Origin: an uncultured Veillonellaceae bacterium
GTDB lineage: Bacteria > Bacillota > Negativicutes > Veillonellales > Dialisteraceae
Length of the DNA: 11,756 nucleotides
NCBI GenBank assembly: GCA_958439155.1
Contig: CAUBUJ010000043.1
Location: 1-11,756, forward strand
Direction: 5' to 3'
Shown: positions 5,082-11,756 of the stretch, piece by piece
Numbering within the stretch: the stretch's first letter is position 1
How the letters are laid out: each line of letters starts with the position of its first letter
Made by a program: the position numbers and the translations under genes
The notes under the pieces: generated by a model
Databases searched by the model: none
Told to the model about the DNA's origin: nothing
The model's input: only the letters and a program-made list of their open reading frames with translations

Positions 5082-5935
5082 AAGTAGGAAAGGGATTGGC
5101 CATCGCCGCAGCGGCGGGGGCGATCGCTCTCGGCCTGTCTGCGTGCGGCGGAGAAAAAGCGCCGGCCAAATCGGCGGCGTCCGCGGCGGAGGCGCCCAAA
5201 ACAGTCCTCCGCGTAGGCACGACGGCGACCCTTGCAAAATGGATCGAAGGATCCGATGACAAGAGCAAGGACGGCGGCCTTCAGGGATTTGAAGTGGACC
5301 TTCTGAACGAGGCGGCCCGGCGGAACCATTGGGAGATCCAGTGGACCATCGGCGATTTCGCCGGTCTCTGGGGATCCCTTGACAATGGCAGTCTCGACAC
5401 CATCGCCAACCCTACCACCATTACAGAAGCGCGGAAAGAAAAATATGATTTCACCGATCCCTATTCATACGCAGGGTACGTGTTCATCACCAAAGAAGGG
5501 CAGAAGCCGGACAATGTACACTGGTTTGAAGGGAAACAGGTCGTCGTAGAAGGCTCGTCCAATCCACGGATTGTCCTTGAAAAGGCAAAGGCAGAGCAGA
5601 ATCTGAACTTGGATATCCAGTACATCGATACGGAAAATGCCCTCCTCATGTCTGTCCTGAACGGCACCTACGATTCAGGCTTCGTCATGGCCAGCACCGC
5701 TTTCATCGCCATGAAAGACCTGGGCGTGAAGCTCGATGTGTATGACCCGCACTTTGTTTCCGTCCCCGATGTATACGCCTTCCGCCGGACCGATGAAGCC
5801 AAAGCCAAGCGGGAAGCCCTGTCCAAAACCATTGAGGAGATGCACAAAGACGGCACGCTGAAAAAACTTTCCATGAAATGGTTCGGCGCAGACTTCACCA
5901 GCCCGGACGGCCTGGATCAAGCCATCAACAAATAA
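5069..5935 (+). CDS. Polar amino-acid-type solute-binding lipoprotein
   Basis: A 288-residue periplasmic or surface-tethered binding protein of the bacterial family 3 type (PBPb). The signal peptide ends in the lipobox LSAC with Cys26, then comes an Ala/Lys-rich linker, and the mature fold starts near TVLRVGTTA (45-53). QGFEVDLL (72-79) and TITEARKEKYDFTDPY (117-132) are the usual family motifs. R122 is the residue expected to hold the ligand alpha-carboxylate. The protein ends in DGTLKKLSMKWFG, typical of the family. There are no transporter genes on its strand; the nearest permease/ATPase set is the convergent operon to the right, which has its own binding protein. The ATG at 5069 uses AAAGGAG and lies in an unusual hairpin. 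An upstream in-frame start at 5006 would mask the signal peptide and is rejected. Confidence 0.9.
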   Translation: MNWKKVGKGLAIAAAAGAIALGLSACGGEKAPAKSAASAAEAPKTVLRVGTTATLAKWIEGSDDKSKDGGLQGFEVDLLNEAARRNHWEIQWTIGDFAGLWGSLDNGSLDTIANPTTITEARKEKYDFTDPYSYAGYVFITKEGQKPDNVHWFEGKQVVVEGSSNPRIVLEKAKAEQNLNLDIQYIDTENALLMSVLNGTYDSGFVMASTAFIAMKDLGVKLDVYDPHFVSVPDVYAFRRTDEAKAKREALSKTIEEMHKDGTLKKLSMKWFGADFTSPDGLDQAINK

Positions 5936-5944
5936 TCTTTTGCT

Positions 5945-5960
5945 ATAGGAGGTGCCTATG
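5945..5960 (+). promoter_or_regulatory. Start-site hairpin ATAGGAGGTGCCTATG, copy 1
   Basis: ATAGG pairs with CCTAT around loop AGGTG, so the ribosome binding site spans the stem and loop and the start codon lies at the stem end. The same 16 bases occur at the start of the first permease gene (7592-7607, minus strand). Confidence 0.6.
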
Positions 5961-6056
5961 AAAATCGCCGCCTTCGTTCTTTCTGTAACAGCGACTGTAT
6001 TATCCGTCCTGGCCATCGCGCTTCATGGATATGACTGCTGGAAGAGAAGAAAATAA
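5958..6056 (+). CDS. Small single-pass membrane protein (32 aa), unrecognised
   Basis: A 32-codon gene starts 22 bases after the binding-protein stop with AGGAGG (5947-5952) at a 5-base gap. This is one of the best ribosome binding sites in the window. The predicted peptide has a short N-terminal MK, a hydrophobic stretch of about 21 residues (AAFVLSVTATVLSVLAIALHG), then YDCWKRRK. The basic tail suggests an inner-membrane peptide with its C terminus in the cytoplasm. It lies in the same transcript as the binding protein, ahead of the terminator. I recognise no family. It may be a small subunit or regulator of the transporter, or an independent membrane microprotein. Confidence 0.6.
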   Translation: MKIAAFVLSVTATVLSVLAIALHGYDCWKRRK

Positions 6057-6066
6057 AGAAGAAAAG

Positions 6067-6105
6067 AAAAGCATCCTGTTTCCGATAGAAGCAGGATGCT
6101 TTTTT
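6067..6105. terminator. Shared bidirectional terminator
   Basis: AAAAGCATCCTG (6067-6078) pairs perfectly with its complement (6092-6103). The stem extends through a G-U and three further pairs to a CGATA loop. T runs on the right and A runs on the left let it end both the + strand binding-protein operon and the convergent ABC operon. Confidence 0.93.
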
Positions 6106-6175
6106 CATCATGGACATTGATATTTTCAAAAGTGGAGTTGGTTGTCGTTCTCTGTATAGAAGGTTCTGTTGTGAT

Positions 6176-6892
6176 CTAAGCAGGACGGCGGATAAAGCCT
6201 TTCATTCGGAGAGAATGTTCCCAATAATGAAAGAGAAACGTGAGGACGATACACATTGCCCAGTAGACGACTGCATCAGCCAGGTAGGCTTCTGTACGAC
6301 GATTATATAAAGCCGCAAACAGATCAGCTTGGGCAAACATATCCACTACTTTTACTGTGAATACAAGGGAAAGAACCTTGATTGTTTTCAGGTAGTAGCT
6401 GAAGAAGGTAGGCAGAGCTACGATAAAGGCCTGGGGGAAGATAATCCGCAAAAATGCTTTTAATGGACTCATGCCTACTGTCACAGCGGCTTCATATTGG
6501 CCCCTGTCTACAGATTGAAGGGCACCCCGGATTGTTTCCGATTGGTATGCCGTGTTATAAAGTATAAATGTGGTATAGACTGTCCAATAGGGACTGACAT
6601 CGAAAGGCTTTACCGTCTGGCCGGTGATAGTGCTGAGGAATGGTGCCATTAGAAAGGGCAGGGAATTATATACAATGAAGAGCTGTACAATGGAGGGAAC
6701 TCCGCGGAGAAATGAGATAATGACAGCGAAGAATCCATTGACCATGCGGTTGTGACCGAGACGGATGACGGCAATGACTGATCCCAGCACGATGCCGGAC
6801 AGAAGAGAGACGATAGCCATGAAGAGGGTATTGGGCATGGCGCCGAAAATGGCCCAGATGGCTTTTACCATAATATCAGGATTGAATGTCAT
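6176..6892 (-). CDS. Amino-acid ABC transporter permease, second subunit
   Basis: A 238-residue inner-membrane permease of the His/Glu/Gln/Arg/opine class. A first hydrophobic segment lies near 22-45, and further segments lie near 53-80, 100-118 and 205-224. The cytoplasmic EAA loop is YEAAVTVGMSPLKAFLRIIFPQA (EAA at 134-136, G140), which docks the ATPase. It starts 3 bases after the first permease's stop, with AGGGAGG inside the end of that gene, so the two are tightly coupled and probably form a heterodimeric channel. It is the last gene of the operon. The tail to the shared terminator (6106-6175) holds nothing recognisable. Confidence 0.93.
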   Translation of the reverse strand: MTFNPDIMVKAIWAIFGAMPNTLFMAIVSLLSGIVLGSVIAVIRLGHNRMVNGFFAVIISFLRGVPSIVQLFIVYNSLPFLMAPFLSTITGQTVKPFDVSPYWTVYTTFILYNTAYQSETIRGALQSVDRGQYEAAVTVGMSPLKAFLRIIFPQAFIVALPTFFSYYLKTIKVLSLVFTVKVVDMFAQADLFAALYNRRTEAYLADAVVYWAMCIVLTFLFHYWEHSLRMKGFIRRPA

Positions 6893-6895
6893 GGT

Positions 6896-7594
6896 TTAGC
6901 CTCCCTTCACAAGAGGACGCAGATTGCGGCGCTCGAAGTAATGCATGACGCACTCGAGAATAATGACAATGAACCAGTACAAGAAGGCGACCGCCACATA
7001 GCTTTCCAGTTTTCCTTTGCCGTAATTGGCATTGATGATGAGTCCTGCTTTTCCCATAAGATCCACCACACCGATTAGAAACATAAGGGAGGTATCCTTG
7101 ATCATGTCAATGAGCTGGTTCACAAGGCCGGGGAGGGCGATGGGAAGTGTTTGTGGTGCTATGATCCGCATAATACGCTTAAAAGGTGACAAGCCGAAAA
7201 CCATAGCCGCTTCATGCTGCCCCCGGTCGACTGCAAGGTAAGCCGGGCGGATGACTTCAGAGATCATTGGCGCATAGTGAAAGGAAATGGCAGTAAATAC
7301 GTATACTGTAAGAGGCCATCCATTGGTACTGATGCCGATTATTTTGAAAAAGAAAGGCAGACAGAAATAAACCAGGTAGAGTTCCAGAATAAAGGGCATG
7401 CTTCGGATAAAAGAAAGCCAGGCCTCGCAGATGGGCGCCAGAACTGGTATGCGGGCGATACGGATGGCCGCCACTAGGGTTCCTAAAAAAAGGCAGATCA
7501 GCGCAGAGACAATAATGATGAAAAATGTAAAAGGCAGCTCTGTAATGAGCTTGGGAAAGAGGGAGAGCCAGTAAGATATGCTGAAACTAAGCAT
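6896..7594 (-). CDS. Amino-acid ABC transporter permease, first subunit
   Basis: A 232-residue permease of the same His/Glu/Gln/Arg/opine class. Hydrophobic segments lie near 21-46, 68-85, 97-112 and 200-217. The EAA loop reads HEAAMVFGLSPFKRIMRIIAPQ (EAA at 128-130, G134). I start it at the ATG at 7594: AGGAGG lies 5 bases upstream and overlaps the ATPase stop. A GTG two codons earlier would leave no room for a ribosome binding site. The start region is a 16-base hairpin identical to that of the small gene at 5958. Confidence 0.93.
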   Translation of the reverse strand: MLSFSISYWLSLFPKLITELPFTFFIIIVSALICLFLGTLVAAIRIARIPVLAPICEAWLSFIRSMPFILELYLVYFCLPFFFKIIGISTNGWPLTVYVFTAISFHYAPMISEVIRPAYLAVDRGQHEAAMVFGLSPFKRIMRIIAPQTLPIALPGLVNQLIDMIKDTSLMFLIGVVDLMGKAGLIINANYGKGKLESYVAVAFLYWFIVIILECVMHYFERRNLRPLVKGG

Positions 7595-7607
7595 AGGCAC
7601 CTCCTAT
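7592..7607 (-). promoter_or_regulatory. Start-site hairpin ATAGGAGGTGCCTATG, copy 2
   Basis: An exact 16-base copy of 5945-5960 on the opposite strand. It spans the ATPase stop codon, the ribosome binding site and the permease ATG. ATAGG/CCTAT forms the stem. Confidence 0.6.
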
Positions 7608-8380
7608 TCCGCTTCTGCTGCGCGGGCTTCTTCCCGCTTTAGCATGCGCTGCAGGAATACCTGCGTCTTTTCCTGGGCAGGGTGACGGAAAATCTGGTCC
7701 GGTGTACCTTCTTCTACGATTTCCCCGCCGGTCATAAAGATGACTTTGCTTGATACTTCCTGGGCAAAATGCATTTCGTGAGTGACGATGATCATGGTAA
7801 TGCCCAATGTAGAAATAGATTCGATCGTATCCAGTACTTCGCCAACCAGTTCCGGGTCCAGGGCGGAGGTGGGTTCGTCGAAGAGAATAACATCCGGACG
7901 GGGCGCCAGGGCTCGGGCGATGCCTACCCGCTGCTGCATCCCGCCAGAGAGTTCTGCCGGGTACATATGAAGTGAATCCTGCATATGTACCCGCTCCAGC
8001 TCGATTAAAGCCTGTTCTTCCGCTTCCTTTTTGCTCCATCCATAGCCATGGATGAGCCCTTCCGTGACATTCTGGAGGACAGTTTTATTCTTGAATAGAT
8101 TGAAAGACTGAAATACCATGGTGGATTTCCGGCGGAGACGCCGCACATCTTCTTTGGTCATTTTTGAGAAATCCACCGATACATCTCCTATGGCAAGGCG
8201 TCCTTCCTCAGGTTTTTCCAGGTAATTGAGACATCGCAGCATGGTAGTCTTTCCTGTACCGGATGGACCCAGTACAGAGACTACATCGCCTTTTTTGATC
8301 TGAAAACTGATATCTTTCAGTACCGTATGACTGCCGTAAGATTTTTTTAGATGGTTCAGCTGGATCATGAGATCAGGCAT
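7604..8380 (-). CDS. Amino-acid ABC transporter ATP-binding protein (GlnQ/HisP type)
   Basis: A 258-residue cytoplasmic ATPase energising the two permeases. All motifs are intact: Walker A GPSGTGKTT (38-46), Q-loop Q91 in VFQSFNLF, signature LSGGMQQR (144-151), Walker B VILFDEP (164-170) with E169, and the switch histidine H201. QSFNLFKNKTVLQNV and DEPTSALDPELVGEVL are typical of polar amino-acid importers. I place the start at the ATG at 8380, preceded by a G-rich GGGGGG. The frame opens 24 codons earlier with a GTG at 8452, but that lies in a hairpin without a ribosome binding site. The C-terminal tail is rich in Glu and Ala. Confidence 0.95.
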   Translation of the reverse strand: MPDLMIQLNHLKKSYGSHTVLKDISFQIKKGDVVSVLGPSGTGKTTMLRCLNYLEKPEEGRLAIGDVSVDFSKMTKEDVRRLRRKSTMVFQSFNLFKNKTVLQNVTEGLIHGYGWSKKEAEEQALIELERVHMQDSLHMYPAELSGGMQQRVGIARALAPRPDVILFDEPTSALDPELVGEVLDTIESISTLGITMIIVTHEMHFAQEVSSKVIFMTGGEIVEEGTPDQIFRHPAQEKTQVFLQRMLKREEARAAEAE

Positions 8381-8430
8381 GCATTTCCCCCCCTTTTTTT
8401 GAAACAGAAATACCTCTTGAAACAATGAAG

Positions 8431-8470
8431 AAAAAGGCTCGTGCGCGGACACCCGTGCAGGTCCTTTTTT
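8431..8470 (-). terminator. Weak intra-operon terminator after the binding protein
   Basis: On the minus strand AAAAAGG pairs with CCTTTTT (complement of 8431-8437) around an imperfect inner GCACGG/CCGCGC stem, followed by a U-rich run. It overlaps the stop codon of the binding-protein gene and precedes the ATPase. Partial termination here would give more binding protein than transporter. Confidence 0.55.
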
Positions 8471-9317
8471 ATTTTTTCAATTGATCGAAAAGATTCCGGT
8501 GATACCACTTCTCCGATATTTTTTTCAAGGTACCATCCTTGGCGAGTTCGCCCAACGCGGCATCCACTTCTTCTGCGAATTTCGGTTCATTTTTATTGAT
8601 GATGACGACAGTAGGATTGACAACAATGGCTTCCGGAAGAGCAGTCAATTCAAATCCAGTCACTTTCCCAATCTCTTCTACACCGAGGTTATTGGGATAG
8701 ACCAGAGCGTCATATTGGCCGGTCTCGAGCATGTGGATTCGTTCTGCCGGAGTGAGGCCGTCCTGGATGGGGATTTCCGCGAAAGGTTTGCCGTGCTTTT
8801 CATTCCAGTCCATCAAGACTTTATAGGTGCCTCCATTTGGTGTATTGGGTACGAGTTTTAGCCCTGCTTTGGCCACGTCTTCCAGATTCTTGTACTTGGA
8901 TGCATTTTCCTTGCTCATATATACTTCGAGGGAGCTGACGCCAATGGGGTTTTTCAGGACAATGTAATCTTTTTCCCGCTGAGGCGTTTTATAATAGCCG
9001 CCGGATGCCGCTTTGCCATCACCGGATTCCATCATCACGTCCTGTGTCTCCGGCGGAACGGCGGCGATATCGAGACTGTAATCCTTGAGGCGCTTTCCGA
9101 TTTCGAGCCAGATATCATATTCGTAGCCCTGGAGCTTGCCTGATTCATCAGCCCAGGATAGAGGACGTTCTGTACTGGAAAGGACCACTTTCATAGCGGG
9201 TTTTCCGCCAGATGAAGAAGCAGAAGATTTTTCTTCATTGCCGCAGCCTGCAAGGAAAGTGGACGCAGCAGCAAGAACCACGGCAGCAATACAAAGTTTT
9301 TTCACGGTATTTTTCAT
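8469..9317 (-). CDS. Amino-acid-type solute-binding lipoprotein, second
   Basis: A 282-residue family 3 binding protein. The signal peptide ends in LAGC with Cys25, followed by a Ser/Gly/Lys linker and a fold starting at MKVVLSSTERPLSW. LQGYEYDIWLEIGKRL matches the family domain-1 motif, and KTPQREKDY (110-118) supplies R114 for the alpha-carboxylate. The end, DGTLKKISEKWYHRNL, is typical. It is clearly divergent from the 5069-5935 protein, for example with NPIGVSSLEVYMSKEN after the arginine and no PY motif, so the ligand may differ. The ATG at 9317 has AAGGAGG with an 8-base gap. As first gene of the operon it is the dedicated partner of this transporter. Confidence 0.92.
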   Translation of the reverse strand: MKNTVKKLCIAAVVLAAASTFLAGCGNEEKSSASSSGGKPAMKVVLSSTERPLSWADESGKLQGYEYDIWLEIGKRLKDYSLDIAAVPPETQDVMMESGDGKAASGGYYKTPQREKDYIVLKNPIGVSSLEVYMSKENASKYKNLEDVAKAGLKLVPNTPNGGTYKVLMDWNEKHGKPFAEIPIQDGLTPAERIHMLETGQYDALVYPNNLGVEEIGKVTGFELTALPEAIVVNPTVVIINKNEPKFAEEVDAALGELAKDGTLKKISEKWYHRNLFDQLKK

Positions 9318-9355
9318 GATGGGAGCCTCCTTCGAAAAAATTTTGTCTGATAAAT

Positions 9356-9398
9356 AAAAAAGCGCTTCTTATGAATTTCTTCATCATGAAGCGCTTTT
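9356..9398 (-). terminator. Terminator between the opine dehydrogenase and ABC operons
   Basis: AAAAAGCGCTTC (9357-9368) pairs with GAAGCGCTTTT (9388-9398), with a further ATGA/TCAT inner stem. The minus-strand RNA ends in a U-rich run. It closes the amidohydrolase/opine-dehydrogenase transcript. If the candidate promoter at 9411-9439 is real, it also lies in the ABC operon leader. Confidence 0.85.
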
Positions 9399-9410
9399 GT
9401 AATTGCTGTT

Positions 9411-9439
9411 ATTATGGCATGTTTTGAATGCTATGACTA
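9411..9439 (-). promoter_or_regulatory. Weak candidate promoter for the ABC operon
   Basis: TAGTCA (complement of 9434-9439), a 17-base spacer and CATAAT (complement of 9411-9416). It lies just after the opine dehydrogenase stop but before the hairpin terminator. No better promoter is visible between the terminator and the binding-protein start, so the ABC operon may depend on read-through. Confidence 0.25.
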
Positions 9440-9448
9440 ATAGGTTTT

Positions 9449-10498
9449 CTATCTAAGCGGCATAGCTTTCTGCCATGCTGTAAGGGTATCCATTTCGGCA
9501 GGAGAAAGGAACGGCTCATAAGGGCGGTTCAGATACAGAGAAGCTGCCTCGAGCAGGGCTGTTATGGTGGGTGTAGGAATGCCGGTTTTTTTCCCCAGAT
9601 CCAGAATAGGACCTATACCGCAGGGAAGGTCTTCTGAGAGATACCGGTAGGTGAGAGATACAGGACCTTTGGCTTTTTGATAGGAAGGATTTTCTGTAAG
9701 AGCCTCATAGAGAGATTCTTTCTTTTCCGGCCAGAAGCTGTTCAATGTATCCAAAAGGGAAGGCAGGTGTACGCCCAGCGCCTGCCCTACAGCGATACGT
9801 TCGGCGTCAGCCGATTCCATGCATGCTACGCACCGTCGGGTCATAGAGGGCCCAAAAAAGAGGAAATCTTCGCCATTGTCAATGCGGGTGATATTAAAAA
9901 GAGAGGCAGTAACGTGAATGATGGGATTTGTCGATCCCAGAGAGGTATTCACGAAAGAAGGCGCTTTGCTCACATGGGGGAACAGAGAGGAAAGAAAAGC
10001 ATGAAGTTCCTCATCTTGATTTCCCAGTGCCGAATATAAAAGACTCTCTTTAATCCCTTTGATCAGTACAGATTTTTTATCCGCTGAAAGCTGCGCCACA
10101 TAGGGCATATTAGCGGTTTCCGCAATAGTCAGGTCATGGGAAATATCCAGGTTTTTAAAAATAGTATAGCCCTGAAGGAGGCCCCAGCAGCCATTGTAAA
10201 AAAGAATGATCTGGCCGGGACGGAGGAAAGGTACAAGCATCTGTGCCGCTTCCTTGTGCTGATAGGCAAGAGTGGTAATAAGAAAAAGGTCGGTGTCAGC
10301 AGAGGCTTCCTTGAGGTCGGTTGTGACTGAAAATGAAAAATGGCTGGAAAGTGCTCCTTTTGCGGTGATGCCCTGCGCTGTCCACACCTTCTGCCATTCT
10401 GCATGTCTTGTGTAAATAGTGACGGGGATGCCGCAGGCGGTCATGTGGCAGGCGGCAGCAAGGCCTGTATTGCCCGCGCCAATGATAGTGACTTTCAT
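9449..10498 (-). CDS. Opine dehydrogenase (octopine/nopaline dehydrogenase family)
   Basis: A 349-residue cytoplasmic NAD(P)-dependent enzyme of the octopine/nopaline dehydrogenase family. These enzymes reductively condense an amino acid with a 2-oxo acid, or run the reverse reaction. The Rossmann motif GAGNTG is at 7-12, and R31 after the second strand hints at NADP. The family's catalytic histidine is H195 in NPIIHVT. D231 in ESADAERIAVGQALG and the KGPVSLTYRYLSEDLPCGIGP block (278-297) are typical of the C-terminal domain. The length is normal and nothing looks broken. Its ATG overlaps the stop of the upstream amidohydrolase as ATGA, with AAAGGA inside that gene, so translation is coupled. 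A ketopantoate reductase or glycerol-3-phosphate dehydrogenase is less likely because the NPxxH block and C-terminal motifs fit opine enzymes. The actual opine is unknown. Confidence 0.87.
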   Translation of the reverse strand: MKVTIIGAGNTGLAAACHMTACGIPVTIYTRHAEWQKVWTAQGITAKGALSSHFSFSVTTDLKEASADTDLFLITTLAYQHKEAAQMLVPFLRPGQIILFYNGCWGLLQGYTIFKNLDISHDLTIAETANMPYVAQLSADKKSVLIKGIKESLLYSALGNQDEELHAFLSSLFPHVSKAPSFVNTSLGSTNPIIHVTASLFNITRIDNGEDFLFFGPSMTRRCVACMESADAERIAVGQALGVHLPSLLDTLNSFWPEKKESLYEALTENPSYQKAKGPVSLTYRYLSEDLPCGIGPILDLGKKTGIPTPTITALLEAASLYLNRPYEPFLSPAEMDTLTAWQKAMPLR

Positions 10499-11721
10499 AG
10501 TGCGTCCTTTCTTGGAGTGAAAGGAATCTTTGGCTTTTCTTTCAGCATGGCGAGAGTATAGGAGAGGGCGGTGCCGACGCCGTTTATGAGACCTTTTTCG
10601 CCGATGTCAAACTGGGCAGTGTGGTGATTGGCGCCGGAGCCCACGTCCCGGTCTTCGATGCCGGTGAAGGCAAGGATTCCCGGCCATTTGGCCAGGCACC
10701 GGGCGAAGCTTTCGGAAGCCATCCACCGGCCGCCGTCATAGAGGACATCTGCCCCCAGATTTTTCTTCACCGCCTCTATGGCGATGCGGGCGCAGGTGTC
10801 ATTATTTTCTACCGGGTAGAGCAGGATGCTTCTCACAAATTTCCAGGAGCATCCGTGGAGGGCGCATGCCGCGTCCATGACTTCAGAGAAGCGCCGGCTG
10901 AAGAGTTCGCCTTGGTCTTCCTGGAAGAAGCGCACCGTGCCGCCGAAGGAGAGAGTGTCAGGGATGACGTTTTCCACGATGCCTGCATGGACATAGCCGA
11001 TAGAGAAGGTGAGCGTCGCTTCCGGGGAGATATCGTTCATGCGGATGCCCTGGAGCGCTTCGTAGCAGGAAGCGTAGCAGTCGATCGGGCTTTCCGCCAG
11101 GTCCGGCCGGGATCCGTGGGCGCCTTCCCCGTGGATTTCTACCTGGAAGCGGAAGAGGCCTGCCATAGCCGGGCCGGAAAGAATGGTCACCTTGCCGGCA
11201 GGGATATTCCAACGCACGTGGGTGGCGTAGCACGTGTCGATGTGGATTTTCTGCTCGTCAATATACTGGAAAAGATTGAGGACACAGCCCGATTCATTTT
11301 CTTCCCCTTCCTCAAACATGAGGTATACTTTTCCGTCCCATTCATCTTTGTGGGCATTCAAGATGCGTCCCGCCGTGAGCTGCATCGCCATGTGGCCGTC
11401 GTGGCCGCAGGCGTGCATACAGCCGGGATTTTCGGACATGCATACCCGGTCATGGCCGAGGTTCTGCTTTGCTTCCTGGATGGGAAGGGCGTCAATGTCG
11501 GCGCGGAGGAGCACATGGAAGCCAGGACGTCCGCTGTCGATTGTAGCGAGGATCCCGCCGTGCGGGACGCGGACGAAGGGAATGCTGTATTCTTTGAGAC
11601 GGGCTTCAATGTAGTCCATGGTGTGGAATTCTTTTTCAGAAAGCTCCGGGTGGGTGTGAAACCACCGGCGGAGGGCTACCAGATCGGGGTAGGCTGCGTG
11701 GATTTCTTCTTGTATATTCAT
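10495..11721 (-). CDS. M20D-family amidohydrolase (N-acyl amino acid hydrolase type)
   Basis: A 408-residue cytoplasmic metalloenzyme related to hippurate and N-acyl amino acid hydrolases. LRADIDALP is at 72-80. The metal ligands are C105 and H107 in HACGHDGH (103-110), E140-E141 in FEEGEEN, H168 in ATHVR and H366/H367 in GANHHTAQFD. GEGAHGSRPD (198-207) marks the dimerisation domain. The usual QPAEE is replaced by FEEGEE. It differs from the 3863-4987 enzyme in length and in several motifs, so the two are not a recent duplication. The ATG at 11721 has AAAGGAG (complement of 11727-11733). The coupling to the opine dehydrogenase suggests that both act on the same compound or on successive intermediates. 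The promoter lies outside the window, or the gene continues an upstream operon. Confidence 0.9.
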   Translation of the reverse strand: MNIQEEIHAAYPDLVALRRWFHTHPELSEKEFHTMDYIEARLKEYSIPFVRVPHGGILATIDSGRPGFHVLLRADIDALPIQEAKQNLGHDRVCMSENPGCMHACGHDGHMAMQLTAGRILNAHKDEWDGKVYLMFEEGEENESGCVLNLFQYIDEQKIHIDTCYATHVRWNIPAGKVTILSGPAMAGLFRFQVEIHGEGAHGSRPDLAESPIDCYASCYEALQGIRMNDISPEATLTFSIGYVHAGIVENVIPDTLSFGGTVRFFQEDQGELFSRRFSEVMDAACALHGCSWKFVRSILLYPVENNDTCARIAIEAVKKNLGADVLYDGGRWMASESFARCLAKWPGILAFTGIEDRDVGSGANHHTAQFDIGEKGLINGVGTALSYTLAMLKEKPKIPFTPRKDAL

Positions 11722-11756
11722 AATGACTCCTTTGGGAAAATTGGATCTGCGCGCCG

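Noticed and set aside
8381..8452. Earlier GTG start of the ABC ATPase
   Set aside because: No ribosome binding site, it falls in an intra-operon hairpin, and the extra 24 residues do not match the family.

Overview
The window looks like a chromosomal segment of an anaerobic, amino-acid-using bacterium with Firmicutes-type expression signals. Ribosome binding sites are AAGGAGG-like, terminators have long A-rich/T-rich stems, and the tRNA gene encodes its own CCA. A mid-GC Negativicutes member of the Dialister/Megasphaera kind is my best guess, but it rests on overall impression and not on a marker gene.

From left to right: a glutamate dehydrogenase gene (69-1325, +) closes with a perfect hairpin terminator. 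About 680 bp of non-coding DNA follows. It holds five different arrays of 7-bp tandem repeats, three copies of an ATGATGCA motif, and two partial tRNA copies spaced 98-99 bp apart. The partial copies lead up to an intact tRNA-Thr(CGT) gene (2051-2126, -) with its own strong promoter. A short-chain dehydrogenase (2172-2942, -) and a TPR lipoprotein (3056-3685, +) then diverge from a shared promoter region.

The right two thirds forms a mirror-like locus for amino-acid-type solutes. On the + strand are an M20D amidohydrolase (3863-4987), a lipoprotein solute-binding protein (5069-5935) and an unlisted 32-residue membrane peptide (5958-6056). They converge on a shared terminator with a - strand ABC transporter: binding protein 8469-9317, ATPase 7604-8380, two permeases 6896-7594 and 6176-6892. 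Upstream of that transporter, also on the - strand, a second M20D amidohydrolase (10495-11721) is translationally coupled by an ATGA overlap to an octopine/nopaline-type opine dehydrogenase (9449-10498).

My reading is that the locus imports and processes amino-acid conjugates (N-acyl amino acids or opine-like N-carboxyalkyl amino acids). The ABC system brings them in, with two alternative binding proteins possibly sharing one permease pair. The M20D enzymes hydrolyse amide-linked forms, and the opine dehydrogenase interconverts an opine with an amino acid plus a 2-oxo acid. Glutamate dehydrogenase lies nearby but is not in the same operon. Several genes carry RNA hairpins placed to affect termination or ribosome access.
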